From Sanguinoderma infundibulare (taxonomy: Eukaryota > Basidiomycota > Agaricomycetes > Polyporales > Polyporaceae), in the NCBI GenBank assembly GCA_032821775.1, contig JAVLRN010000020.1, forward strand, positions 1 to 64,000: DNA of 64,000 bases, read 5' to 3'. This document shows positions 21,480 to 31,747 of this stretch, piece by piece. The position numbers and the translations under genes were made by a program. Under the pieces are notes generated by a model. That model was given only the letters and a program-made list of their open reading frames with translations, was not told where the DNA came from and did not search any database. The first letter of the stretch is position 1; each line of letters begins with the position of its first letter.

Positions 21480-22261
21480 CTACTTCTTACATGACGCCTT
21501 GTGCTCGTGCAAATGAAGCCTCTGGCATGACGAATCGCAGTAGCTGCGCCGAGTCCGAATCAGCACCAGCATCCACGTAACGGCCCAAATGACGCGAACC
21601 GAAGTCCGATGCACCGTGCTTTCCCGCAGCCCCCACACTTGCGCAAGGCTGCGCTCGGGTTCGTGCACCACGAGCACCGATAGAGATGCATGTTCTCGCA
21701 GATGGCAGTTCAGCTTCTTCCGCCTTGCCGCGTGCACGTCCGCGCCCGGACACGAACACCGCCGCGGCAACGGCTGCGGCGGCTCAGTTTTGAGCGTCGG
21801 TCCAGCCAGGCGGTTGAGGAAGGAGTCCCAGTCTCGTGCTGAACGTCCCGTCCAGCGCGGAAACGACGTCAGCCACCGCGATCTCGTTGGCAGAGTTGGG
21901 GCGATCAGACAAAAGCGGGCGATAGGTGAAAAGACAGGCTGTAGTCTTTGTTAGAATTTCGAGAATGTAAGTGATAATCCGACCGTTGCCTCGGTGCTTC
22001 CAGAGTACAGTAGCGATTTTTGAGTTGTATCGGGCGATCTTGAACTCGATTGGAATGCCTATGGCTGTCTCCAGGTCTAGCTTAAACCAATCCAGAAACG
22101 AGACGGCGATCTTGCCTGTGTCCTCGTCTCCTAATATCGAGACCAAATGGAGGAACAACCCTGGGCGATGCGGTGAACAGGTGAGACAGTTTGCGTAAAA
22201 CGAGCGGCTAAATCGTACCTGCGCGGAACAGTTTATCCCGCAGTAACGTGTCGACGCACAT
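21480..22261 (-). pseudogene. MYND zinc-finger protein pseudogene with internal deletion
   Basis: A paralog of the intact gene at 48608-50660. The 5' part matches closely: MCVDTLLRDKLFRAG, a GTACGA donor, then LFLHLVSILGDEDTGKI. The coding match runs to VADVVSAL and then jumps to sequence corresponding to the far 3' part (WDSFLNRLAGPTLKTEPP), so about 1.2 kb has been lost. Downstream, a 2-nt deficit relative to the paralog, between KKLN and the first MYND cysteines, shifts the frame. The finger itself (HLYRCSWCTNP, RKCGGCGKARC, YCDSSCQRLHLHEHKASCKK) is still legible but out of frame. Not expected to make a functional protein. Confidence 0.88.
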
Positions 22262-23224
22262 CTTGAGAGAGGGAGAAGGCAGGGTTGAACAACCCGTGAC
22301 AAGGCGCGTCAGGGCTCCCATCCTCGTGGGCACGCGTGGTGCATCATGATGCAACTATTGCTATATCTCATTGGCATGGACATAGTTTAAAAGTCAGGAC
22401 ATGAAGGAAGCATTCGCGCGGACGCGAGCTGCATTAAATTCTGCCCACAACGCTCAGACCTTCCAGCTCGCACTTAATATCGTTAAGTATATGCACAATG
22501 GCCCTCCTCTTTATGTCAATGCCTCTCGCGGATTAGCCCGAGTCAACATGCTCCGTGCAGCAGTAAACACGCTTTCTGGTACGTGTTATGTAGTGTCGTG
22601 AGCGCACGCATACATCCAGTCATAACCACTGCTCAAATCAGGGACCCACGCGTCGCGGAGACATCGCCGCAGTACGGGACTGGGTTCGCGAGGCGAACCC
22701 AGCCGAAAGCGTCACAACGGAGCACGCAAGAGTCTGACGTGAGTGAAGAAGCGTAAAGCCTTGGAGAGCCCCCCACGCGCCTACACCAAGTTCGCAAGTA
22801 GTCTCGTATTGGATGTCATGAGACACGATCCAGAATGGAGACTAGAAGACAGCGAGAAGGCAGGGGAAGTGAACAAAACACCTGGTGAATTTCGCGCACG
22901 GCTGGCGCTCCAGGCTCACTCCGAAAGGTATGCACTCAAAGGCAACAGGCTGCACTTAACTAGCTTTGAACTGTGAAGCGACACTCGTGTGACTAGTGCA
23001 TATACTGAGAACTACTCGCATGGACGGCGCACGTTGGAATGGGGAGCAAGCAAACAAACCTGATGGGTTGCAATGGCACGAACAAGTATTGGAGCGCAAG
23101 TGAGCCAGGAGAAGCAGCCATAACCTCCTGGGGCTCTTCCAGTTTGTATTTTTAGTCGGGACCCAAAACGTCTTGAAGCGAAACTACACCAGACATATTG
23201 AACACCACCCTGTCCTCCCGTCCG
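22262..23224. other. Duplicated non-coding flank of the MYND/X block, copy A
   Basis: No gene recognised. A roughly 130-bp part (22297-22430, GGCGCGTCAGGGCTCCCATC and a GATGCAACTATTGCTAT stretch) recurs at 50886-51010 upstream of the intact MYND gene, so the duplication includes 5' flanking DNA. Confidence 0.6.
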
Positions 23225-23449
23225 CTACCTCATTTCCTTTGTGAGGAGGAACCCCCAAAACCCTGGTGACGAGACTGACCAATAGGGTGATGACTTACCT
23301 GGAATGTGAAGGTGGGCACAGAGGCGTTGAACGGGCACCTCGAAGGGATTCGGCGACTTCGGGTCATAGCCAGAGAGAATGAAGTCCGGGACGACTGCGA
23401 TTTTGATGGGTAAATCGTCCAGGACCTTCATGAACGGATCGAGAGACAT
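23225..23449 (-). CDS. Small gene X, copy A: conserved 62-residue protein of unknown function
   Basis: Two exons (23449-23299, 23262-23225) give 62 residues beginning MSLDPFMKVLDDLPIKIAVV and ending FLLTKEMR. The first 50 residues are identical in copy B (51434-51284), including at the DNA level. A decayed third copy lies at 34922. No domain, signal peptide or membrane segment is recognised; PDFILSGYD is the most distinctive stretch. It is divergent from gene Y (start 23908), with about 460 bp between. It may be the 5' end of a larger lost gene, because the second exon adds only 12 residues. Real transcription is unproven. Confidence 0.45.
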   Translation of the reverse strand: MSLDPFMKVLDDLPIKIAVVPDFILSGYDPKSPNPFEVPVQRLCAHLHIPGKSSPYWSVSSPGFWGFLLTKEMR

Positions 23450-23907
23450 TGTTCTGGTCCGAGCCGTGGGCGAGCGGGTGAGCGAGCATCTCCGAGCCGA
23501 GTGTCGAGGTCACCGAGTGAGAGCGTGAGCTCGACGAGGCCAGAAATGGCTACTAAGTCCAGAGAGCGGTGTGGACCGGAGGGCGTGGTGGTGCAGTCGA
23601 GAGAGAGAGATAGAGAGAGATGCATGGGGGGGGGGGGGAGATATGGCCATGGCTTCATGACTACTTTTCTCTGCAGGATTCACCCACAGCGGAGTTTGAA
23701 CACGCAGGAACGGAGTGCGGAGTATGTCTGGCGCGGAGTTTGTATGCCTTGGTCATCACGGGCCGATGCTGCTTCCAGTTTTCCACTCCCGTCGTCGACC
23801 CCTTACACGCCAGCGACGGCGACCACTAACGACTATCGCGGCCTGGGTGTAGTGCTGCATAACTGATCCTGTGTGGACCCGCGGTGCACGTTCGGGAGGT
23901 GCCTTGA
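23450..23907. promoter_or_regulatory. Shared bidirectional promoter region of genes X and Y, copy A
   Basis: A 458-bp segment between divergent starts. Copy B is 51435-51888, with high identity but several indels. It contains a poly-G run (23627-23638), an AGAGAGAGATAGAGAGAGAT microsatellite next to it, and a CGGAGTGCGGAG-type motif that repeats in both copies. Confidence 0.5.
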
Positions 23908-24452
23908 ATGGCGCCCGGCGAGCAAAGCGATCCCGGATCAGCTAGCAACGCAGACTCTGACTCTGCCCGAGCACTCCCTCCCTGGTTGTAAGCCCCTCCC
24001 CCGCGTACTTTATCATATGTATTCTAACTGTATAACGCAGTAGGAGAAAGCTGCTCGTCCTCAATGCAGCCGCCAACGCGGGCGCTTCAGGCACTTCACG
24101 CCCTATCGCGCCAAAGCCATCGGTGATTGACGACGAAGTCGTTCTCCCCGAAACCGATATCGCGCCCCAGATCGCAGGGAACGTCGCGACTCGTGCGCCT
24201 CAGAAGGTCCCTCTGGGGTGCGATCTTCAGCGAAAAGGCGCGTTCCTCACTCCAGACGACCCGGTGACCAAGAGGAAAACCGGTGACAAGATGCGGTGCA
24301 AAATTCGGCGGGCCCAGAAGGGACGGAGAAAGAAACAGGAAGCAAAGTCGAACGAGGCTCAGATAGGGCCCAAAGACGAGGACGATTCCGAGGCCGAGGC
24401 TGAAGCCGTGGCGTCGATGCTTATGCCTGCTTTTAACGACACTGACGTTTAA
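23908..24452 (+). CDS. Small gene Y, copy A: basic coiled-coil protein of unknown function
   Basis: Two exons (23908-23987, 24041-24452) give 163 residues. The start MAPGEQSDPGSASNADSDSA is shared with copies B and C. The body has a short hydrophobic LLVLNAAANAGASG stretch, then DDEVVLPET, a highly basic helix-prone stretch (KRKTGDKMRCKIRRAQKGRR), and an acidic tail DEDDSEAEAEAVASML ending FNDTDV. Copy B has the same length, intron position and phase, with about 80 percent identity. Substitutions in the basic part keep charge, suggesting constraint. No domain recognised; a nucleic-acid-binding basic region is only a guess. Confidence 0.55.
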
Positions 24453-25628
24453 CATCTTCTATATTCAGGTACGTGTGCTGTATCCTCGTTTTCAATGGTC
24501 GTGTGCACTCATTGCGGTCTAGGTATCCATTATGATCACTAGCTGTAGTTGCTGAGTCCGGCGACAGAGGAGGATCGCAGAATGGATCCCCCGTCCACGA
24601 ACCGATGCTTCAGATTCTTTGACGAGGAAAACATGACAACTTCTCACCCTACTGTTCCCGTACGTGTGCTTTCCCAGATGCTTGTGCGGTTTGTATCATT
24701 TGATGGCTTGGAGTGACATTCTCAACCTACAATAGATGATACTTAGTCGCTAGGGCGCCCATCTGCCAGCGATAAACGCTTCGAACTGGGAGAAGACGAT
24801 GGGATCCGTCGTCCTCGTCTCACTTGATATTGAGGACGACCGCGGTGCGCGCCATTTGACCGATGTCGATCATATACATATATGTACGAGCTATCTGACG
24901 TGTTTGATTTTGACCCCGCCTCGCGATGCTCACCCTTTGGCTGCGTTGTAACCCATTCATGAGTCCCCGTTCCTGTTCTACGTCGGATCTAACCTCGGAC
25001 CTGTTCTCTGTTATGCTCCAGAAATAGACCAATCGAGCCGAACGTTCCGCGGGCGATTTCGTGCGAGCCGCCACCCATGTCAGATGGATGTTGATGGCCA
25101 TCAAAAACTACTCCTGGTCAACAGATATCGATTCGCTCTTTCCTGTTCCTGCTAACAGGTATCTGGAAATTGAACTGGGGTATCCTGACACCAGGTAGAC
25201 ATCTTGTTCCCGTCCTCCCGCCACATTCGTCGTCGATTCGCAAGCCCAGCCTCCGGATTATCCTGTCGACTTCCGGCACGGTTCCCGAGTTGCCCAGACC
25301 TCGTGGCATCGTCTGCCAAACGTCGGACCACAATGCGATGTTTCTTAACTCGTTTTAGCACGAGTTTGCCACCGGGGGGCAGATGGTGAACATGATATTC
25401 CATCCGAGAAGCACGCCTCGGTTACCATGGTCTCCGGGCGAACGTTGGTGATAGGATCCCAAGGTGCGTTCACCCTAGTACGGAGCTCCTGCTCACCTTG
25501 GTCCCCAGTGTCTCTCGTTGACGTCGCTTCACCCTTGCCAGCGTCCAGATGCCCGCCGCGCACCCAGATCTGGTGCAGTAAGTGCTGCAACTGTCTCACT
25601 ACACTACAAGCCTAATCTCGGACGAAGC
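24453..25628. other. Region with an orphan DUF6533 C-terminal relic
   Basis: The first 210 bp match the flank downstream of gene Y copy B (52434-52640). Within 24582-24640, sequence encoding RFFDEEN resembles the FDAEN segment of the DUF6533 genes. At 24776-24900, NASNWEKTMGSVVLVSLDIE matches the DUF6533 C-terminus (NASNWDRMIGSVVLVS). These are leftover exons with no upstream part. From 25000 to 25620 nothing further is recognised. Confidence 0.65.
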
Positions 25629-27215
25629 ATGGATCGGGACTATACCATGGCATCGGCGTTTGGTGAGTGTCTCTCGTATGCATACCCCATGCTGGAGCGT
25701 TCGCAGTGACGTTCGATATCGCTCCCCGCGGCGCAGTCTGGCTCTTATTCGAGTACTTCCTCACTCTGGACCAGGAGGTAGAGCTATTCTGGGGCCGGGG
25801 CGTCACGGGCGCGTCCGTTCTGTTCGTCTCGAACCGCTACCTTCCTTTGCTTTGCTCGGCGTGGTGGACTCCCTGGTGGAGGACGTCGTTATCTTTCGAG
25901 GCAAGTGTCACTTCATATTCCGCCTTCTCTATGCCATTCGATTCGCGTCATGCTGATGCGCCCCCATCAGGCGTACGTCGGTCCTACGAGTGCCCCAAAT
26001 CCGAATGTACTGCTGACCCCACTCTCGAGTAGGTGTGTCGTGCAGGAGCTTATAGGTGGCATCGGGGAGTACTTGCTCTATGTCCCCGTGGCAGGTAGGG
26101 CATTTCGTCGTTCAATGACATCCATAACTTAACCGCCGCAATCATGATTCCTTCGATAGCGTTTTCAGCGATGCGCGCGTACGCCCTTAGCTCGAGGAGG
26201 CGGACTTTAGCGGCCCTCGTCGTATTCATGCTCTCCGTCTCACCGGGTATATTCGCGCTAGTGAGTTCGCTTCTTGCTGAACGCCGAGGGATTTGCCTAC
26301 AATTTTTCCTGATAGGCCCTCATCCCCTGGCTGGGGTATGTCCCCGACCCTAATGGTGGTTGTGACGTTCACTACGGGGCTCCAACATGGTTCATGGACA
26401 TGTAAGTGCGCTCGCTACACGTGACTGCCATCATTTCTTACACACCGGCACACATTACTGACGTCTATTACAGAGGTGCGCCGTTCTCAAAGGAATACAA
26501 CCTGTGAAGTATTTCTCATGACTACTCGGGCTAGGAATGATTTGCACCCGGTCCTTCCTCGTGCTGGCAGACCTGATCGTGCTGAGGATTACGTGGTCTG
26601 CTACGTACAGACATGGGAAGAAGAGCCGCCGAGTCCCGTCCATCTGTGACGTCCTCTTCCGAGACGGTATGCACGCTTCCAGCCCGGCGCGATGTACTGA
26701 TCGTTGATGCTTTTACAGGGACTATATACTTTGTGTTTGTTCTGCTTTCGTGCCATATTACAGTGGAAGTTTGACTTGGCATGATTTATCATTTCAGTGC
26801 CCAACTCCTCCTCAACACCTTCTACCTCGTCTCCATCCTCGTTCCCGTACGCGCCGTACCACCCGCTACAGATTCATGGTACTGACGTTCGTTGTCCCAC
26901 CGACAGCCCCAGTTCTTCGACGCCGAGGATCTGAACAGCATCGCCTCGGTGTACGTGCAGCCGTACGTCCAGGTCTCGCCCCTCGTACCTCCTGCATACT
27001 GACGGACGGATCTGTACTGACGCGGTGTTGCTCCTAGAGCCACGTCGGTGCTCATCACTCACTTCCTGCTCGACCTCCAGCAAGCGAGCAGACGGACGAT
27101 GCACCTCCCCGCAATGAACACCGGGAACTGGGAGAGGGTGATGGGCTCGCTCGTGCTCGTGTCGCCCGAGCTTGAGGATTGTGACGGGTTCGCGTCCGAT
27201 GTGCCAACGACGTAG
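25629..27215 (+). CDS. DUF6533-family seven-helix membrane protein, copy A
   Basis: Eleven exons give an intact 293-residue frame: 25629-25662, 25737-25900, 25971-25972 (2 nt), 26033-26094, 26160-26260, 26316-26401, 26474-26475 (2 nt), 26535-26666, 26719-26734, 26798-26846, 26907-26962 and 27038-27215 (counting both microexons, twelve pieces). Family landmarks are WLLFEYFLTLDQEVELFWGR, VLFVSNRYLPLL, a Cys (CVVQELIGG), AAFSAMRAYALSSR, LVVFMLSVSPGIFAL, ADLIVLRITWSATYRHGK, DGTIYF and ATSVLITHFLLDLQQASRR. This large basidiomycete family has no known function; the hydrophobic segments fit seven helices. The exon 2 donor is GC (GCAAGT). The N-terminus is short and the start could lie in an unrecognised upstream exon. 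Paralog: 46691-48244. Confidence 0.8.
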
Positions 27216-27811
27216 CGGCGACTAGTGGACTGTTGTAAACCTTGTGCAGTGCAAGGTTAACCCCCCTTCTCGTTTTCGTACACCCCACTTCCTCTTTCCG
27301 CTCCGGCTTTCTCCTACTATCTAGTATCAACCCTCCAATCTCCCCCAATTAAGTTCTTGTCTTTGCGCAAAACATCCAATCGCTACAGTGCACGTCGACC
27401 GTCGGTTACTCTCATGCTACCAAGATCAGATTTCAATGTCGCTCGGTGATGCATGAGATCGTGAGTGCACGATCTTGACGTATCTGACAGAGAACGAGGC
27501 GCACCTTCGACTCAGCAAGTGAACGTTATCGCAGGGCTCCCGCGCGAGCTGTGGGCACAGATGCTAGCACAACGACGACTATTACCTGTCTCGTGCGCTG
27601 ATCCGCCATGGCACACTATCCGCCCCAGCTGGTCCTTGCATGCGTCATACAGCTCGTACAAGCACAAAAGGCTAGTGCCTCAGCATGCGGCGCTTCTCTA
27701 GTTGTCGCTTGAACTCTAAATTCTCCGTATTCCGACGTCTCATCCTGTCTATTTGTACTCACAGATTATACCAATGTTATGCTAGGCTACACAATCAGAC
27801 AGCGACAGCGA
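27216..27811. other. Intergenic region, no gene recognised
   Basis: Convergent 3' flanks of the DUF6533 gene and the mitochondrial carrier. A short IAGLPRELWAQMLA reading near 27530 loosely resembles an F-box start but has no continuation. Confidence 0.45.
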
Positions 27812-29147
27812 TCACGAACACAGGTGAATGACGGCCTCGAAAGCCGAGAACGTTACCATGTTCACCGGTACGGCTCTACGACGACGGCGTCAGAACGAAA
27901 ATAACGACCAAAGCACAAGCCGCTCACCGTATCAGCGTCGGTGTGAGTCCGCGGAAGAACACCCTGACGCCCTCGGCGCGATACGACGCCACGATCGTCG
28001 ACCACGTCGAGCGGTACGGGTTGTTCGGGGCGTTCGCGGGCGTGCTCTGCACACGCGTCTTGACGACGTCGAACGGAAACGTGACGACCCAACCCGCGAC
28101 GCCGGCCATGCCGCCCGCGGTGAGGAGCGCGAGCCACGAGTGCGAGGCGAGCGTCGACTCGACCTCAGTCCCGCGCGAAGAGTGCTGCGCGTGTGCGGCG
28201 TGCGGCCGCGGCCAGTAGCGGAGCGTGGCTTCGTAGGCGGCGAAGTACGCGCCGTAGCCGACGTCGCGGAGCGCGGTCGCGGTGATGCCGCGGTAGAAGC
28301 CGCGGAGGCCGTGCGTGCGCCAGATGTGGCGGACGATGTCGCGGTCGGAGAGGGCTGTGGTCGCGGTCGTGCTGGAGGCGGAACGGACGAGGGTTTGTTG
28401 GTGGATCTTGATGAGCTCAGCGGGGGTGGTGATTAGCCTGGGCCAGGATGGGGGTAAGTGTGGTGGTGGGGGAACGTGGTACAACATGGAGACGTACGAT
28501 GATATAATGCCGGTACCTGCTCCTGCAAGATTAATTTGTGTGAGTGTGGGTGTCGCGTTATCATCGTCTAGTTGAGCTCGCAAGAGGGACCGGTAGGAAG
28601 AGAAGACAATGCCGTTCAGTGGTGGGGCGCCAGCCTGCAGAGATCATGTTCGTTGTTTGAAAGAGAGAGAGGAAGAGGTCAGCGAACCTGTGAAGCACCA
28701 ACGTCCTCCTCGGTGGGTGGCCGCGTTCAGATACGTACCAAAGGCGCGGCTATTCCACGATAGAGGCCACGTATGCGTTCTTCGCGGACGATGGTGAGGA
28801 ATGCATGGACAGTGGAGCGGTACTTGGACGCAATCAGTGGATTCTGGAAGCGCACCTTGACTGCACACGCGAGTGGACTTGAACAGTCACTACCGGACCG
28901 ATGCCAGACGGCGTTGAATGGACTGACCGGTGTCAAACGGATATCCCACTGCCACGGCCACCATGCCTCCAAATGACAAAACGACTTCAATCCTCCTTTC
29001 TTCACACGTACGCAAGAGACACACCTGCGACTGTCCCGGCGAAAAAGTCGAGAGCAGGGCTGATTTCTGCCGCATGAGGTGAGCTCGTGCGGCCAGTAAA
29101 TATGAGCAAAACTGACCTTTTAGTTTGTTCTCTGGTACGTCGGCCAT
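27812..29147 (-). CDS. Mitochondrial carrier family protein (SLC25)
   Basis: Seven exons (29147-29117, 29066-29025, 28966-28928, 28860-28739, 28634-28498, 28437-27928, 27875-27812) give 314 residues, the standard length. All three carrier repeats show the signature: GYPFDTVKVRFQ, TTPAELIKIHQQ and FPFDVVKTRVQ, each starting an odd-numbered helix. Further marks are LDFFAGTVAGMV at the N-terminus, GLYRGIAAPL, and GFYRGITATALRDVGYGAYF in repeat 2. It exchanges metabolites across the inner mitochondrial membrane. The overall pattern resembles amino-acid/carnitine-type carriers (ORT/CRC group), but contact-site residues were not worked out, so the substrate is left open. The last exon ends in VNMVTFSAFEAVIHL. 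Confidence 0.9.
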
Positions 29148-29620
29148 GACTGGGTATCGAGCGGCGTGGCAGATGGTGGTGAGTGAAGGGAAATAAGCGT
29201 TGCGAGCTCCGAGCCGGTCAGCGAGCGGGTGGTGGCCATGTCCAAGATCCGCAAGCGCCGGGACTACGTCATCGGACCCGGTCTTTGCAGATCTGCCCAC
29301 AGCTTGCCCTCGCACATCCATCACGAATCCCTCGCTCTTCAATCTCACACTATCTCATACTTTACGGCTCCAGGCCTGGTACTCAGCTAGACTGCTCTCA
29401 TCGCTCTCCAGGTCAATCTCGTGACTGCTCGAATGTCCCGGTCGGTGCAGAGACCACTGGTCCCTTTTGGCAGCTGGTGAACGAGGACGATAGAGGAAAA
29501 CGATCAAATATTCCAGGAGATCTCCGCTCACTTTGTTGCCTCACGGTCCGCGTCCAAGTCCGTCTGACGTGACTCTAGGTCTAGCATGATGTAGGCACGT
29601 GTATGTACGACAACGGTTTG
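29148..29620. other. Carrier promoter and a partial duplicate of the Abp1 5' flank
   Basis: From about 29184 to 29430 the plus strand matches, in the same order, the 180 bp before the Abp1-like gene (31565-31775): AAGCGTTGCGAGCTCC, CATGTCCAAGAT.CGCAAGCGCC, CCACAGCTTG, TCTCCAGGTCAATCT. The start codon of Abp1 is not preserved in this copy (ATCGCTCTCCAGG instead of ATGTCTCTCCAGG). It lies immediately upstream of the carrier gene on the opposite strand. Confidence 0.7.
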
Positions 29621-30626
29621 TCAATTCAACTGCTGTTGTGGGTCTACTTGCAGCTATCGAGGCGCTTCTCCGACTACAAGAAACCTATCGGCTACGATGA
29701 CCGTAGCAAGCGGTAAGGCGATCCCACGGACACGCAGGATCCGCAGCTTCCTCGACGTCCTCTTCCTCTGCTAACCTGGTCATCATCAGCATGCGTCAAG
29801 AGGGCATATCGCGTGTCAACGGTACATCCGAATAAACCTCGACGTCTTGACTTGGCAGGGGTGCGTCTTACATGCGTTGCAACGCCTGACGGCTCTTGTA
29901 GCAACTGAAACGACGTCAGTCGGCTCATCATGAATGGGGGAACGTCGCATGACTGGAGCAACAGAAGACGTACTCGGGCACCTGTGAGGGTACAAGGGTC
30001 TTGCCATACGTGATAAGGTCCGGGGGGACATAGTCGCCAGGCGCGCTCGCAGGCGTTGGAAGGACATAGTCTTCAAAAGTATAATAGTGGTGAGGTCCTC
30101 GACCGGCCTCTGGGACAAGAAGTCACCGGTAGCACAGAAGGTGACGAAATAGGTCGCGTCAGCTGTGTCGTCCGAGCCATCGATGGCGGCTGGGGTAGAA
30201 TGTTGGCCAAAGACGTGACGAGTGAGCGCGTCCATGTCGGTGAGCTTGAGATTGGGGCCAATGGTCGTGGCGTAGACAGCGGCGGGGGACTCGGCGGACT
30301 GGGTGCCGCGGCGGGCAGTGACTCGAAGGCCACCGTTCTTGACATGCTCGTTCATGACGTCCCGGCTCATGTATGCAAAAAGCAGGCGGGTTTCAGGCAA
30401 GATGACCTCATGGGGATGATCGAGTCGAGAGAGCCGTCGCTGTGCTTAGTACAGCCCGCGAAGACGAGGTCGCGGTTTGCAGCGAGGAACCGGCGGGCGC
30501 GTGGGTCGTCGGCTTGGGGAAGGCCCAAATCAGCAGCGATGACCGTATATATTGGCCCACTCTATCTGCAACGCGCGGAGCATCTGGGTCGAGGGTCGTG
30601 TGGTGTGAACTAGGGGCGGACGCCAT
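29621..30626 (-). pseudogene. Possible decayed gene, unknown family
   Basis: Reading leftward from an ATG at 30626 the coding-like pattern moves between frames: MASAPSSHHTTLDPDAPR, then in another frame AADLGLPQADDPRARRFL and LVFAGCTKHSDGSLDS, then HEVILPETRLLFAYMSRDVM through TADATYFVTFCATGDFLSQR, and finally DYVPPDLITYGKTLVPSQVP. Codon usage is GC-ending throughout, which supports past coding. I could not connect the pieces with normal introns, so frameshifts or unrecognised splice sites are both possible. No family recognised. Confidence 0.35.
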
Positions 30627-31747
30627 GCTGTGGTTTGCTTGCTAGTGATTGGGCAGGAAGAGAAAGAGAGTGTACGGTTTGTTCGTGATTAGAAGTATCT
30701 CCGAGTCAGCTCGGGCGTATGCTGACAGTGGATGTCCTGTTCTGGTAACTTAGCCGCCAAAGCCGTTGTGGGGTAGCAGAATGACAGATGCGCGACTCGA
30801 AGGCCATACTAGCTGGAGCCGTTTGCGCCTCCAGTAACCATGCATGGTTTCGCAAGGTGGCGGCCAGGACGACCGCCATTGAATCTGCGGTCTAGCAGCG
30901 TCGTTGCCTGTCCTATAGCCCAGCACCTCCGCCGCATCATTCTCCACCGCGCCGTGTCCTCGAGGGACCTGGTCGTCAAAGACGCCGGATACAACGGTGC
31001 GGCGAGCAATGCTACATCGTGTATGAAATTCTCACTGTCGCGTGCAGGTCTCCGAGGGGAGCGAGCGACGAGAATTCAGCACCCCTTCCTGCCCCGCTCG
31101 TTAAGTCTCAAAACCCCTCGTCTCTGACAATCATCGTCAATATGTTGTTGGTGATCTCTACCTCTCTCAAGGCCATTTCTCGAGGGGGTCGCACGATCTT
31201 CAGACTCTTCGTCATGGTGCCCTCTGGCTCTTCTATGCAGCGAGAACGGTCTTCCTCAACTTTACTCCTCGCCGCCCCTCCTTCCGCGCCCACGACCTGA
31301 CTCGTATTACCGATCCTGCAGCTCTGGACGCGTGCATTCCACAAACAGAGTCTGGTACAACTCCTCATTTCGTTGTTGTGTAAGTGTAAGATAGGCCTGC
31401 GCAAGCTGGATTGTGGCTCGGTGCAAGAGGGCAGGTCGGGAAGGACTATGGATCATCTCGTTATGTAGTGTGTCGTTTCTATAATATGGTCGAGGATATG
31501 AACCGCAATTCAAATCAGCACCAACCATCGCACGGGCTGCTTTCTCCTCATTGATTCTCCTTGAGTGGAGGGAAACGAGCGTTGCGAGCTCCAATGGTGC
31601 CATGTCCAAGATGCGCAAGCGCCATCTTCGCCCGAAGCGGATCCGGCTTCGGCCCCGTCCACAGCTTGTCCTCCGACATCCACCACCAAACCCTCTCGCT
31701 TCGATTTCACTCTACTTGATAGTTTACGACGCTTCTAGTCTGCTTTC
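30627..31747. other. Upstream region of the Abp1-like gene, with a short coding-like patch
   Basis: A plus-strand patch at about 31185-31383 reads HGALWLFYAARTVFLNFTPR and continues to FRAHDLTRITDPAALDAC. It looks coding but has no start, no upstream exon and no recognised family. The remainder, including the 180 bp duplicated at 29184, is the probable promoter and 5' UTR of the Abp1-like gene. Confidence 0.4.

Noticed and set aside
25900..25980. Reading copy A of DUF6533 in the alternative frame LGVVDSLVEDVVIFR before the cysteine segment
   Set aside because: Comparing copies A and B, substitutions fall mostly at third positions in the other frame (WWTPWWRTSLSFE/WWAPWWRQSLSFD), so that frame is the coding one.
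27500..27600. F-box-like start (IAGLPRELWAQMLA)
   Set aside because: Only 14 residues resemble an F-box and no continuation, start codon or splice context was found.
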